A stretch of 64,000 bases of DNA from Spirodela intermedia (lineage: Eukaryota > Streptophyta > Magnoliopsida > Alismatales > Araceae): positions 3,415,001-3,479,000 of the forward strand of contig LR746277.1 in NCBI GenBank assembly GCA_902729315.2, written 5' to 3'. A program made the position numbers and the translations under genes. The notes below the pieces were generated by a model. The model was not told the origin of the DNA and searched no databases. It saw only the letters and a list, made by a program, of their open reading frames with translations. The number at the start of each line of letters is the position of its first letter. Position 1 is the stretch's first letter. Below are positions 29,344 through 40,579 of this stretch, piece after piece.

Positions 29344-30403
29344 CACTCAAATGAGAGCACATTTCGGAGCAAGGGCCGGGCTCGGCCTGAGACCAGTGAG
29401 ACGAGTAGGAGGAGCCATTTTGTCTTGGATCGGACGGGCAAGCTCCCTTCTTTGTTCATATCAGTTTCAAAATCATGATAAAATTATTTTTCATGCAGAG
29501 AGCTAAGCGCCGCCACCAGGAACCTCTCCGCCGCCTCCATCGACCCTCCGCCATCTCCTCCACCGACGCCCCACAGAAGCTCCGCTGGGCGAGAGATCGG
29601 GTCAGGCGGCGCCCGAGGCGTCGACTCCGTTGGGGGCAGTCAACGGAGGGGTGAAGAAGAGATAAGTTGTGGTGGCGGTGGCGACGTCCCTGCGTTAATG
29701 GCGGAGAACTCTGCAAGCAGACCACCGGCGCGGGAGGCAGCGCTGACCCATCGCGTACTGGGTTGATGACAGGTGGCTTCCCGAAGAGGGAGCCAAACCC
29801 AGATCCCCCGCCGACAGTCACTGGGCGTTGGTGATCCCCGTTCCACTCTTTTCTTTCTCCAGAAATCAAAATTGACTTATTTCTTAGCTCTTTTCTCTCA
29901 ACTTCGTGGATAATTTACAAAAGCTTAATTATTTTTCTTAGCACCGCAGACACGTTTTTCAGAGACTAATCACAGATCACATTTTTGAGAGACAGCCGCC
30001 GTTCCTCATGCTTTCCCTTTTTGGATAGTATAGACAAATCGGTGCAGATCGGAGGTCAGGTTCGGATACCCGCCGTCAGGAGCCACGCCCTCGGCATGGG
30101 CAGCTTCCTCTAACGACACGCCGCTGGAGGACCGGCGGCGGGGATCGGAGCCACTCCGAATCTTCTTTGTCGGCGATGGATCCTTGCTCGTTCTGTTTTT
30201 TTTTTTCTCTTTCACTACGGTCAACAGATGTTTGACTTTAGACCTTCTCGAGCCAACCTTGCTTGATGACTCCAATAATTATACATACCGCGAGGTCCGT
30301 TCGGTCTCTTGGCTTCTGGAGCAGAGAGAGGAAGATTGGGGGCCTGAGAAGGTGAGTTTGAGCCGGTGATCTCGCCGGCGTGGAGGGGGGCGGGGGCGCC
30401 GCC

Positions 30404-32160
30404 ATGGGGAACGGTCGGAGCTCGTACCCGCTCATCGGGGTGCTCCTCCTGGCTGTCGTCGGCTACTTCAACTGGTCTGGCGGCGGCGTCGACCCCTCCC
30501 GGCTGCGCATTCCGATCCCCTGGCTGCAGCCGCCGATGAGCTTCGTGGGCCGCAATGGCACGCGGTTCGTTCTTCTACGGGCGGAGGGCGGCGGCAGCGG
30601 CGGCGGCGGAGAGGCCCCGTCTGTGTACGTCAACGGCTGGAACTCGTACTGGCTGATGGCAGCGGCGGCGTCGCAGGGGCGGCGCGGGAGGGAGACGGTC
30701 GCGGAGATGCTCCGGCGGGGTCGGGACATGGGGATGGAGGTCTGCCGGACGTGGGCTTTCAGCGACGGCGGCCGGGGCGGCGGCGCCGCCCTCCAGATCT
30801 CCCCCGGCCGCTTCGACGAGCAAGTCTTCCAGGTGAGTAGCTCACCGCCCTTCTTCAGGGATGAGTCTCGCCCACATCAAGAGCCGCCGATTTCTTCTGT
30901 TCTTCCGCAGGCATTGGACTACGTGATCTACGAGGCGAGGAGGAACCAGGTGAGGTTGATTCTCTGTCTCGTCAACAATCTGGAGGCGTTCGGGGGGAAG
31001 GCTCAGTATATCAGATGGGCCCAGGAGGCCGGAGTCAACTTGACTTCCGCCGACGACCCCTTCTTCTCTCATCCTGTGATCAGAGGCTTCTATAAGGATT
31101 ACATCAAGGTACTCGAAAATTTGATTTTTCGAGAAAAAATCATGATTTCTGGGCATGAATCACAATTTATTGACATGATCTGCGGTGTGTTCTTTGTCTG
31201 TTGCAGGCCATCTTGAGGAGGAGGAACTCGTACAGCGGCGTTCTATATTCAGACGAGCCTGCAATATTTGCCTGGGAGCTCATGAACGAGCCTCGCTGCT
31301 CGTCCAACTCGTCGGCTCCTCTTCTCCAAGTTACTGACGAACATGTTTAAGACCTTTCTTTTCTTTTATTTTCGATCTGGGTCTGTGTTCAATTAGAAAA
31401 AACAGTTATGTGGAGACGAACCTGAGTGTAGTTATGGTACCCAACAGGCTTGGATCGCTGAGATGGCCGCCCACATCAAGAGCATTGACCAGAAGCATCT
31501 TGTGACGGTGGGGCTCGAAGGGTTCTACGGGTCCAAGCGGGCTGAAAGGCTGGGAGTCAACCCCGGCGACTGGGCGGGATCCCTCGGGTCGGACTTCATA
31601 CAGAATTCTGCGGTTCAAAACATCGACTTTGCTTCAGCCCATGCATATCCTGATAGCTGGTCAGCGATATTAATTTGGAAAAAAAATTAAAATCCTGTTC
31701 ATGCCGCTATTTGGATTCATTTATCCAGTGTTCTTCAGTTGACTTTCTCAAATGCTCGTGCAGGATTCCAAATGCTGGACTGGAGGAGAAGGTGGAATAT
31801 CTCGCCAGCTGGGTCGATTACCACGTGAATGATGGCGAGCGAATCCTTAAGAAGCCAGTTCTTATCACAGAGATTGGGTCTTATCTGAAGGTCAACGAGC
31901 AGGGTCTGTACGAGAGAGATGTTTTGCTAAAAACAGCCTATGATAAGGTATACAAGTCCGCGGAGAAAGGGCAAGCTGGAGCAGGGGCCTTAATATGGCA
32001 GTTGATTCTTGAAGGAATTGAAGAACAATATGGCGATAAATTTTCCCTGGTAGCAGAAAAATACCCTTCAACGGATAAATTAATAAGGCAGCAGTCTTGC
32101 AGGTTAAGGTACCTTCTTAGAAGAAATCAGACAGATGATAAACCCGGTTGGCCCTGTTGA
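30404..32160 (+). CDS. Mannan endo-1,4-beta-mannosidase (GH5), membrane-anchored
   Basis: Five exons: 30404-30832, 30911-31108, 31207-31329, 31448-31659 and 31764-32160; 452 residues. The ATG of [10 protein letters not shown] was chosen because the frame upstream opens only with GTG. It hydrolyses internal beta-1,4 links of mannans in the wall during growth, seed germination or wood formation. GH5 marks: [17 protein letters not shown], acid/base E237 (WELMNEPRC), SAHAYPDSW, nucleophile E357 (VLITEIG) and LIWQL. Instead of a clear cleavable signal the N-terminus has a single hydrophobic span ([17 protein letters not shown]) after a short polar stretch, suggesting a type II Golgi or plasma-membrane anchor, as in some plant MAN proteins. 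A basic tail of about 20 residues follows the catalytic domain. Confidence 0.95.
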
Positions 32161-33029
32161 ACAGCGACAACCGAGGCTGCTGCTTTCCATCTATTCTGAA
32201 TCAAATCATAGGATCCCCTCTTCAGCCAGGAGGAGAGAGAAGGGCTTGACTTTTGGGTCAAGGACGTCTGCAAAAGTCAGCGCCCAAAGTGCCTGCCCAG
32301 TGAGGTATTGTGAGTAGGATCCCTTTATATCCAAATTCTTTTATCTGGTTGAATTTGATATATCGGCTCTGTGGGCATCCACTTTCAGAAGTGGGCTGCT
32401 CTGTTTGATGTACCAGCTGTAAAAATATTCTTCACTGATCGATCATGCTGTACATGCGTTGACTTTCTTCAACCTTTCTGTCAATGTATTAGCTGTATTT
32501 TTTTACTTGTATCATTCATCTATATCCTGGGCAAAAAAAGCAATGGCGGTTTTATATAAGTCAACTCACCTGATGAACACCCAATCACATTTGTAATGCC
32601 ATTAGAACCAAAACAAATCTCTGGCAGCAGAGGTAGCAGCCGATGAGGAAGATGAGGGATTGAGAGTGGATACTCTCTTCTTGTTCATATTCAGAATGAA
32701 TCATATATATATATATATATTTCCATTTTAGGAACACAATCGATATATATATTGTCTGTATATATAACTTACTGTTGATCAAAATGATCTACAGAAGCAA
32801 CTTCTCACCAGGTGCTTCATGCATTTGGGCAGTGTGGTCGTCTCTCCTCCTTCTCCATCGCCCTCAAGGGATCTTTCTTAATGACCTTGGAAGGGCCCAA
32901 GAGAAACAGTTTCAGAGTTGGGTCCTTAATCTTCAGACACATTGGAATTTCCTTTTTGGGAAAGAAGAAATCATCAGGGATGAGAAAGAAGAGGAAACCA
33001 TTCCATTCCATTGCATGGGCTCGTCACCT
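32161..33029. other. Intergenic between mannanase and IQD locus
   Basis: Two convergent 3' ends. An (AT)n run lies at about 32703-32721. No coding signal. Confidence 0.6.
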
Positions 33030-34568
33030 TCAATATGTTCGTCCAAAGGGGACTGAAACATCATTGGAGCCGCAGCTCTCCTCTTTTTCTGGAGATACTC
33101 TGAACTTCTCCACCATTTCTGAAGGATAAATACCCACGCGATGGGACCCAGGTTGAGCGTCCGAGGTGCGTGTTGCCATCCACCGTTCGAGCCAGCTCCA
33201 TCCCTTGTTTGGCTCATCCGAGGCCCTCAGAGTCGGCTTCTTCTTCCCTGGGCAAGCCCTAAGCTGTGGAGAGCTCGATATATGGAATTTAATAATTTCG
33301 AAAATGGAAATAAATAATACAGCGTCCATCTATGCATCATACACTAGATCTCCGAGAAATATTACCTATTGAGAAAATGCGTAGGCTAAGGCTCTCTCCC
33401 TCCTGGCCATGGCTTCCAGCCTGTTCTTGATTCTCATGTTTGAGATTTGACTGCTCACTGTGCTGCCGTCCGATTCTTCCTAGACAGAAAGCGTTGACGT
33501 GAGATGAAGGTGGATGCACAGGATATACAGAGTTCTCACATCAAACAACTAGAAACTTTGGGTCAGTCAATATTCTATAAGGTTTTAGCAACATTACATG
33601 ACGTAACTGGAGATGAATTTGACTGGGTATTTGTTGATACACCATAATTTCATTGAAATGGGAGTATTTAAGTTAAACATGGTAAGGAAATGTGGCAGGG
33701 GGGCTGCACATGAATGCTGAGAGAAGCTCATTACCTTCAGCCTGGATGCCTGTGCTTGGGCTCTATGCTGCACCCTCGGCTGCGCAACGAGGGTTGCCTC
33801 CAGAGCCCTTTGATCGTCAGTACAATCTCCTACTTGGACAACAGATGAGGTGCACACAAAGGCTTTACTCGGACCTTCGATTCCATGAAAATCACCAGTG
33901 CCACCTAGCCGTTGAAGCTCTTGATGTTGTCTCGCCTGAAGGAGGATGCTTATGTGGGTCAGAAAGACAGACAGAGATGAGGTCGTCAAGATGGAGGGAT
34001 GCCTAAATTACGCAATAATCAGGATGCCCAAATAAGGTAGAACCTGAAAACCTCTAAATGCAGATTGGATGATGATCGCCGCCTCTTTCTCTTCCTCGAT
34101 CCGTTCGTCATTCTCCACAGCCTCAGTCCCTTGTTGATTCCTTGAAGCTGCAACACTGGTCAGTGTTAAATTTCCCGTTGACCTCCTGGGGGACTTCACA
34201 TCATTATCCTCAGCAGGAACTGAGTCAAAATTATCCCCACAGAGCTTGAATCTCGAGATGAGTGGGTCTTGTCAACGCCAAGACCCCTTCCCTGAAAAAG
34301 TAAAAAAAAGAAAAAAGAAAAAAAGAAAAAAAGAAGAGACTAAGACTAATTAGTCCAAGATAGAAACTGGCAATTGCAGGAAGAACGAGACATGCCAGGA
34401 TCAGAAAAGAAAGCAGTCATGGAACGAACAGGAAGAAGCAAACAAAAATCTGCAAAGTGATAATCGGAGGCCAGTGCATACATTGTTGCTCTGGGGCACA
34501 TCCACCGCCGAGGAGCGAAACCGATTCTTGGAGAAGACCCTCTTAGCTACCTCCACGCCGAGACCCAT
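33030..34568 (-). pseudogene. IQ-domain (IQD) calmodulin-binding protein, apparently broken
   Basis: Recognisable exons in transcript order: 34568-34482 (MGLGVEVAKRVFSKNRF), 34291-34044, 33935-33735, 33479-33366 and 33263-33030. The IQ motif crosses the second junction (AAIIIQSAFRGFQ|ARQHQEL). Family landmarks follow: DGSTVSSQISNMRIKNRLEA, RRERALAYAFSQ, and in the last exon KGWSWLERWMATR. IQD proteins bind calmodulin and act as scaffolds at microtubules, membranes and nucleus. The final codon of the fourth exon, at 33368-33366, is TAG where relatives have a second Gln (CAG), just before a normal donor GTAATA; the WLERWMATR exon is thus cut off. In the second exon the conserved frame (FKLCGDNFDSV) has an upstream TGA, and joining at the obvious acceptor (34292) shifts the frame. 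A decayed copy or a null allele is the simplest reading; a sequencing error is possible. Confidence 0.75.
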
Positions 34569-35074
34569 CTTGCAGGGGAGACTATTCAGAGAATGAAGAC
34601 GCTCCGGAAGGCCGGAGGACTCAAGAAGAGGAAGGCGCCGAATGAAGGAGGGAGGTGGGGTAGAAGTTTCCGTCGACAGATCTGATTGCGTTCTTCCCCG
34701 GTGATGATCCAGTGACGGAGGAAGCACACCCAGCCTACCGATGGATATAATTGGAGCGACCTGCGTGCTAGTTTTCTATGGGATGGCGGAGCTTTATAGC
34801 TGGATCGCTGCGTGCCCGGCGGGCGACGGCGAGTGCAGGAAGACGGAAAAAAGGGGAGGCATATGGCCTGCCTGCCTGCCCGCCTGCTTGCCGTAAGAGA
34901 GCCTCCAGAGGCTGTTATTGCTTCCTCCCAGGATATTCCCCTGCTGTCTGCGCTCACTTCCATCGCCAGGTCTAAGAAAATCTGTGCCTTGCCCTTCCTT
35001 TCTTTCCTGAGCTTGCCCCTTCTTCCTCTTCTTCGCGGCGGCGCTGCCGGAGGGAGACAGAGGCATAGACAGAG

Positions 35075-35114
<40 letters not shown>

Positions 35115-35332
35115 GATGAAAAGAATAGAGAAGAAACTTTCATTGCCATGCAAGAGAGATACGATCAACATGATGTTTCACCGGAGCTCCTGGTTCAGTC
35201 AGTCCCCTTCCAAATCCCAATCAATTTGGGAAGCCAAAGAAATTAAACTCTACAATATCCTGCCATCGTGCCCCTAATAAAAAATAAAAAAAAAGAATTC
35301 AGATCCTTCCAGAAATTCCCTCTCAAGCCATA

Positions 35333-35374
<42 letters not shown>

Positions 35375-35594
35375 TATCCCCTCTTCTCTCTCCTCTGGTA
35401 ACAATGTCCCAGAGATCCATGAACACAAACTAAACCACGAGCTTAAAAGCAATGATGGTGGCTCTCCCTTTGGGATTCTTCTACTGAGCTCGTGATGGCA
35501 TTTAGGCAAAGCATCATCAGTCCTTTAGCTGGAGGCACACAACTTCACTTCCTCATAAGTCAACTCGAGCTGACAGCGGCAGACAACAGCGGCA
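34569..35594. other. Intergenic, IQD locus to PPX
   Basis: The IQD promoter and 5' UTR and the PPX 3' end share this stretch. It contains (GA)n at about 35076-35111 and (CT)n at about 35334-35371. Open frames are low-complexity products of these repeats. Confidence 0.6.
35334..35371. repeat. CT microsatellite
   Basis: A (CT)n tract of nearly 40 bases lies about 220 bases beyond the PPX stop codon, probably in or just after its 3' UTR. Confidence 0.85.
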
Positions 35595-38500
35595 TCAAAG
35601 GAAGTATTCTGGAGCTGGTTTCCTCGAAGGGATACCCCTTGACTCCTGCAGCGGAGTTGCATAATCAAGAGAGAATCATAGGAGACTGATTTAACTGTGG
35701 GGAAAGAATCAGAGGGTGGGTTCTATGCACAAACTTGCGGCGCAGCCTCAAACACACGAAACTGCTTGTTCAGGTTCTCGTCAAGCTCGAGAATGGCGGC
35801 CACATTACCGCATCTGAGATGCTCAAGAGAGTGCATAAAAATGAATGATATACCAAATCGGTTGAAGGAGAACAGGACACTAAGCGATTTCTACCAGATA
35901 AGCTTAAGAGAGAGAGAGAAAAAAAAGAAAAAAAGCATAGCAATGTGATTTAAACCAATTAAAAAATGATCCAAACCAGAACAACCCAGTTTCTCAATGA
36001 TTCCATTTACCATTAGCGAACTCCAAGTAACCCAGGTGAGGGGCTTCAGCAGTAATTAAGAGATTTTAGCCCAGAAAAGAATTCAACTGGCATTGAACAT
36101 CATACGGGTGATTTTTTATTGGTTCTCAAAATCATAAAATCAAGGTGGATGTTGAACAGAGAAAAGTTGTGGCAGATCACGTCGTCAATTCAGGATAGGC
36201 ATAGAGTGATTACCTGTAACAGTAATTTGGGGCAGACCAGACAGTGACAATCTGGTTGTTGAACATCCACTTGTAGCCTTCCATCACTAGTTGATGAGCA
36301 CGGCAGATGTAATCAATGTTATTGGAGTGGTTGAAAGAAGTGACCACAGTCCCACCAAACAAGTACCCCGCGCCTCGTGGACTTACGCCCCAACTGTCCA
36401 CCGCATCTTCGGGGTCTGACCACAAGAGGTCACACATGCCCCCATCGTGAGGCACTTCCTGCTTGCGGTCTATTGTTCTTATCTACAAACAGGGTTGACT
36501 CCATTTTATATTCAGAGAGTTTTATGGGAGGAGTAATGAAACAAAAACGACTGACCTCATCTAATGACTGTATGGATGGAGAGAGCCCTCCATGGACACT
36601 AAATATTCGGTTTTCAACGAGTGCTGACAGGCTGTGAAGAAGGGTTTTAGATCAAAAAATAGAAATATGAACAAAGTGGACTACTTGGATAGTTTCTTCA
36701 AGAAGGAAAAAAAGAAGAAAAAAAGAGGAAAAATTATCCAACCAGAGTGCGATACCTTAGGTAATCAAATATATCTGTGCAGTATCTCCATACATTAACA
36801 GAGCCATATTTACGGAGACATTCATCATAGAAGCCATAGACCTAGGGGAAGAAAAAAAGGATATTGAAGAATGGTATTGCATGAGACAGTACAGAGCAAC
36901 TGAGATGGCATGAACCTGTGTAATCTGGCGGCTTTCGTGATTTCCCCGTATAAGAGTAATCCTATCTGGATACCTGACCTGCAGTCAGCATACAGTTTAG
37001 CTAAAAAGTTGCATAGATGAACCAAAAAAAGGTAAAAACAATGAAATATGGAGGGGAACGAAAGATGCGGTCTCTCCAAGGAATGAGTCCTCGATGAATA
37101 CAACAGATGAGTGCCTACATTACTATCATGTCTCGTACGTTGCATAGATCAGCACAACATTAGAATAGAACCAGGCATTCTGACGCCACATCATCAAATC
37201 GGACCGTCAAACTCAAGATCAACAGTCGATGAGTAAAACATACTATTTCTGGTCACAGATTTAAGGTTGTTGTTTTCAAAGTGAAACCATTCTGACATTC
37301 ACTCGCAAGTTGGATGAGTTGACCACGCCAGAGCAGTGATGGGATGGTTCCTTAAGCGGGGTCGAATCTTTTCTAACCAAGCAATTCTCACATCTAGATA
37401 TACAATCATTCTATTCATTTGAAATGATGTAACAAACCACATGACGGGATGAACACCCATGATTTTCGGTTGCCTTTTAATATCGACTCTCAAACTCTTC
37501 ATATCTTCTTCATGTCGCAATACAGTGCAGAACCAAGATCCAATCTGAAAAGGAATGTCTAGTGAATAGATGTTTTGAGGTAGATAGACTATCCAAATGA
37601 TGACCTATGCCACAGAAGTTGGAACGTCAACCCATTTATTATTTGGTTGAATATAGCATCATTAATTATTTTACGCTTTTTACTCGGTTTTCCGTTTTCA
37701 TGAATAAAATTTTCTAAATGAAATTAAATGAATGAAATGGGTCTGAGATGTGAAACTCTCCAGGAATGGTGGAAAACAGCCCAGCGCTAATGTCATTACC
37801 TGACCAAGTACACGACCTACCATTACACCTTTCTAACGTTCTTCTAAGTGCTTCAGGAGCACTCCCATGTTCCTCTGTTCATGTAGCATGTAGCAGCAAC
37901 TACTGCAACCTGAATGAATGCACTGATCAGTCCTTTTCACATCCTTCCAGGATTTCTTCGGTTCCAATGAGCTGATAAATATGCTATTCTCCAGTGATTA
38001 TAAATAACCTCTTCTCTTCTCCAGGGAGACTATGCACAAATACAGACAAATCTTTTCAGAAGATTTGCAATTTTAGGACAGATCCCCATAGTCCCCATCT
38101 TAAATAAATTTTATACTAGTCTCCATGTAATTGGTGCTTTTTCTTGGAATTTTTTCTCACCGTTCGCAGAGATAATTATCAAATACTTGAATAATAAATT
38201 GATCAAAGAAAGAAATGAGGGAAACAACTGAATAATAAATTTTACACTTCGTTTCCTAGCACCTTCAAACATTTAAACATTTTCTGTTAGTCTTTTCTTC
38301 TGTTCATATGCCTTATCACATGACCAGCCAATTGCTATGTCTACTATTACGAAAAGGGTATTCGGCATCAAGATGGCATCCGACAAGAAACATTGCAACT
38401 AATTGGATGCCAAAAAAACTCACCAGAATATTAAATCGAAGAAAATGACGAGACAAACATTTTCCCAAAAAGAACATTATTTTCGTAAAGTAATGGGCAG

Positions 38501-40579
38501 CTTCCTAGTCACATTGAGCCCCAGCCCATGTAGTAAATAAATTAACCACAGATAAAATATTGACGAACTAGCATGTATAATCTCAAACACAAACCACCAC
38601 TCGAAAATTTGATACAGATCTTATATTCAACATCAAAGCAGATATTTTCAAAGAACTAGTTTCTCACCTTGAGCGCCAATAGAAGTAGAAACGTTTCAAC
38701 TGAATAAAATCCCCGATCAACAAAATCTCCTAGAAATAAATAATTTGTCTTCGGACAGTCACCTCCAACCTTGAAAAGCTCTTTCATGTCATAAAACTGG
38801 CCATGAATGTCACCACATACCTAAATAAGACGAAAAAATGTATAAAAAATTAGTAGCTTCTCAGAGTAAATAATCTGATACAAGATGTAATTGGAAGTTA
38901 AAATCAATTCGATGCATGTGGATAAAAGCTATCCTATACCGAAAACAAAGCTGGCCATCCACGATGAACTACCGAATTTTCCTAAATTAATTGTTGCAGA
39001 AATCATTTAACCAAATCAAAGTCTGCAGAATCATCTGTTCATGGTTCATTTTTATCATGTAGAACATCAATCAGAACGACAATACTTCTCCACCCCTATA
39101 TGCAGGAGCAAGTCACCAGTTGATTATATCAACTCTTCGAAAATAGTGTTTCTTAGTGATTAGGTGAAACAAAAAATCATCATTGAATCTTTTTGTGAGT
39201 TTCTGTCACATGATCACCCTTTTAAGCCTTGAATTTTCGCGCTAGCTGAACAACTTATAGGGTCCATTAAGCCTACAGGATTTAAGGTTAAACAATAGAA
39301 AACTCCTAGTTATGCTATATTTGAGGTTTTGAGGTTCGCTGTTCTGATCTTCTTTGATGGTGGGTTTATGCCACTTTATCTTCGTCAAAAGCACTTCTGC
39401 TCAAATCTTACGCTCGTTGTAATAGGAGTCTGAATCAGATTAGACTCTTCTCATACTCTTTAAGAAATTAGTCTACATTGCGAACTCTGAAATGGTGATA
39501 GAATTGAACGGCATCTCACTATGTGATGAACACGAATTAATGCAGCTGAGGACGTTCAAGCGGAAAGCATCCTTTTAAAACAGTGAAGCTACCAGTAAGC
39601 ATGCATTTTTCGAGGGCTTTCAAAGCTTCTGATCGAAAGGCAGCCAATAGCTACTTAGAGATGTCTTTTTTAATTCACAGTTATATTTATTTTTATGGAA
39701 TAAAAATAAATATAAATTAAACATCATAGTCACGTGGCATAGTCATCTAAATTAAACATATCAGAAGCTTACACCCAGTATCGACTCTACATGCCCTTGA
39801 GTAGCAGTCCAATTGCATTGGTTCGGCGCACAACCTAAGGTCCTGAGCTGGACTCAGATTACAACGTCCGAACCAAAAAAAGGAGCTAATTAATGAATGA
39901 CAGCCCTAGCCAAGATAAACGACAGCCCTTCAAAGATGCAACCAAGATAAGACAACACAACCTCAAGGAGTTTAACTTGTTCAATGTGAACACAAACCTG
40001 CCAACGGTATTGCATGATGTGTAAACAGCTATTCCAAATCCCTTCGTGTTTCGTTCTCAGAAGAGCACGCATTTAACAGTGATTTCGTAATGAATCAAAA
40101 TAGATAGCCATATTTCTGCGGAAAACGTTGGCGCAAGGAGGGGAGCCGAATTCCGACTTCGAGGGCTAAGTGCCGCATAAGAACGGGCATTGAATGAAAA
40201 CTTCACCCAGTTCAACCTAACCTCAAATGATAAAAGACGAGAAGGATAAACCGCCACAGAATTCCGCCTATAGGATTGAATACGAAATTACGGGAAAGCA
40301 TAAATAATTGGAGGGAATACTCCTAGCCATCGATAAATAAGAACGTAAGCCCTCCAGAAGGGAAAGTAGGAGCAGCTGCAACTTGACATCAAGTAGTGGT
40401 AAAAAAGAAGAGGAAGGATCGAAGAAGTTAATTCTCACGGTGACGGGAGCGTCGACGCGCTGGACGTTGCTCTCCTCGACAAGGATCTCCATGGCCTTCA
40501 AGCAGAGTGCCTTCACCTCCGACTCCTTGAGCGGCTCGCATTTCTTCAGCTGCTCAATCTGCCGATCAAGGTCCGACAT
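35595..40579 (-). CDS. PPX: Serine/threonine protein phosphatase PP4/PPX catalytic subunit
   Basis: Eight exons in transcript order: 40579-40439, 38820-38668, 36978-36916, 36841-36756, 36631-36556, 36482-36214, 35813-35735 and 35645-35595; 305 residues, exactly the family length. The start is the ATG of [12 protein letters not shown], as in known PPX; an in-frame ATG three codons upstream (40588) is possible. Metal-binding and catalytic motifs are intact: GDIHGQ, GDFVDRG, RGNHE, the HGG loop (VHGGLSPS) and SAPNYCYR. The last 17-codon exon gives ESRGI then the conserved tail PAPEYFL, whose terminal Leu is carboxymethylated in PP2A-like phosphatases and governs regulatory-subunit binding. Introns 1 and 2 are 1.6-1.7 kb and contain nothing recognised. 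PP4 acts in nucleus and cytoplasm, in DNA repair and miRNA processing among others. Confidence 0.96.

Larger units (their letters stand above)
27953..30403. other. LBP/BPI to mannanase divergent intergenic region
   Basis: The first kilobase is AT-rich and contains a diverged tandem duplication near 28300-28612. A CT-rich minisatellite occupies 29120-29340. From 29500 to 30400 the DNA is GC-rich and probably holds the mannanase promoter and 5' UTR. Minus-strand frames at 29456-29869 and 30006-30275 have basic low-complexity products without recognisable domains and are not called. Confidence 0.6.

Noticed and set aside
29456-30275. Two minus-strand frames before the mannanase gene
   Set aside because: Arg/Ser/Pro-rich products of GC-rich promoter DNA without recognisable domains.
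30842-31156. Minus-strand frame inside the mannanase gene
   Set aside because: Shadow of mannanase exon 2 and its introns.
34586-35171. Open frames rich in Ser-Leu repeats
   Set aside because: They are translations of a (CT)n microsatellite and GC-rich promoter DNA upstream of the IQD locus.
35700-35734. PPX ending in VCA without the family tail
   Set aside because: A 17-codon exon at 35595-35645 restores ESRG and PAPEYFL in phase, so the short end is only a read-through of the intron.
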